A program made the translations under genes and the position numbers. Shown here one piece after another: positions 6,232-6,757 of a DNA stretch of 6,757 nucleotides. The DNA is taken from positions 1-6,757 of the forward strand of contig DDCZ01000042.1 of assembly GCA_002336485.1 (NCBI GenBank). Reading direction: 5' to 3'. Position 1 is the stretch's first letter. Each line of letters starts with the position of its first letter. Origin of the DNA: Flavobacteriales bacterium UBA1993 (GTDB lineage: Bacteria > Bacteroidota > Bacteroidia > Flavobacteriales_G > Salibacteraceae). Below the pieces are notes generated by a model, which was not told the origin of the DNA, did not search any database, and saw only the letters and a list, made by a program, of their open reading frames with translations.

Positions 6232-6757
6232 AAAGATGAATTTTATAGACTTATTTGCAGGAGCAGGAGGACTTTCCGAAGGTTTTATCCAAGCTGGATT
6301 TGAACCTATTGCTCACGTTGAAATTGAAAAATCTGCTTGTAACACACTAAAAACTCGAGCTGCTTATCATTATTTAAAGTCTAATAGGAAACATAAAACT
6401 TACGTATCATACCTCAAGGGAGAAATTAGTCGTGAAGAACTTTATAAAAGTGTACCTAATGAAATTTTGGAATCTGTTATTAATGTTCCAATTGGGGACG
6501 AAAACAATAAAACAATTCAAAAACAAATAGATAAATGTTTAGGTAATAAAAAAGTTGACTTAATTATTGGAGGACCGCCTTGCCAAGCTTATTCACTAGT
6601 TGGTAGATCTAGGTCAAAGACAAAAATGGAGGGCGACCCCAGAAATTATCTGTTTGTACAATACGCTGAATATTTAGAAAAGTATCAGCCAAAAATGTTT
6701 GTTTTTGAGAATGTACTTGGTTTGAAGTCAGCACAGAAGGGCATCTACTTTTATGAA
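6224..6757 (+). CDS. DNA (cytosine-5-)-methyltransferase, N-terminal part (3' end outside window)
   Basis: The frame stays open to the last base: 178 residues seen. It would methylate carbon 5 of cytosine in a specific DNA site using S-adenosylmethionine. Motif I is IDLFAGAGGLSEGF (8-21, SAM binding). Motif II is around VEIEKSA (32-38). Motif IV is GGPPCQAYS with catalytic Cys120. Motif VI is FENV with Glu162. Motifs VIII-X and the target recognition domain lie outside the window. The catalytic Cys is 87 residues after the motif II Glu33, against 41 in M.HhaI (Glu40 to Cys81), so about 46 extra residues lie between motifs II and IV. ATG 6224 overlaps the regulator's stop (ATGAGTAA). ATG 6236, four bases after that stop, is an alternative start giving MNFIDLF. 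GC is about 33%, well below the genes on the left. Enzyme class is very sure; whether a restriction enzyme follows cannot be seen. Confidence 0.95.
   Translation, partial: MSKKMNFIDLFAGAGGLSEGFIQAGFEPIAHVEIEKSACNTLKTRAAYHYLKSNRKHKTYVSYLKGEISREELYKSVPNEILESVINVPIGDENNKTIQKQIDKCLGNKKVDLIIGGPPCQAYSLVGRSRSKTKMEGDPRNYLFVQYAEYLEKYQPKMFVFENVLGLKSAQKGIYFYE

Overview
The window looks like chromosomal DNA of a member of Bacteroidota, probably an environmental or marine Flavobacteriales-type organism. The main reason is two consecutive secreted proteins that end in type A sorting domains of the type IX secretion system (T9SS), a system confined to this phylum. A promoter-like TAnnTTTG box and the lack of clear Shine-Dalgarno sequences fit the same assignment. 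The exact lineage cannot be read from the sequence.

Layout: (1) bases 1-852 are the 3' end of a T9SS cargo gene. It is followed by a strong intrinsic terminator (870-911). (2) Bases 953-5701 (start codon uncertain, TTG 953 or GTG 962) encode a very large multidomain T9SS cargo protein of about 1580 residues. In order it has a signal peptide, a BNR/Asp-box beta-propeller region with nine recognisable Asp-boxes, a PKD-like domain, a LamG/concanavalin-like domain, a divergent region, three tandem Cys-containing modules of about 50 residues, an Ig-like stalk module and the sorting domain. (3) Bases 5702-6024 are a non-coding spacer with a direct repeat, a long imperfect inverted repeat, a second pair of direct repeats and a palindrome. 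(4) Bases 6025-6231 encode a small Xre-type helix-turn-helix protein. It overlaps by 8 bases the start of (5) a DNA cytosine-5 methyltransferase gene (6224 onward), which is cut by the window end.

The two halves are unrelated in function. The left half is cell-surface or secreted machinery at roughly 47% GC in hand-counted samples. The right half is about 33-34% GC and looks like the left end of a horizontally acquired restriction-modification (or solitary methyltransferase) cassette. There the Xre protein probably acts as a controller, and the operator-like repeats in front of it are its likely binding sites. Any cognate endonuclease would lie beyond the right edge. The most interesting material is the spacer: it combines a composition shift, a 64-base inverted-repeat structure and two sets of possible regulatory repeats within 170 bases.
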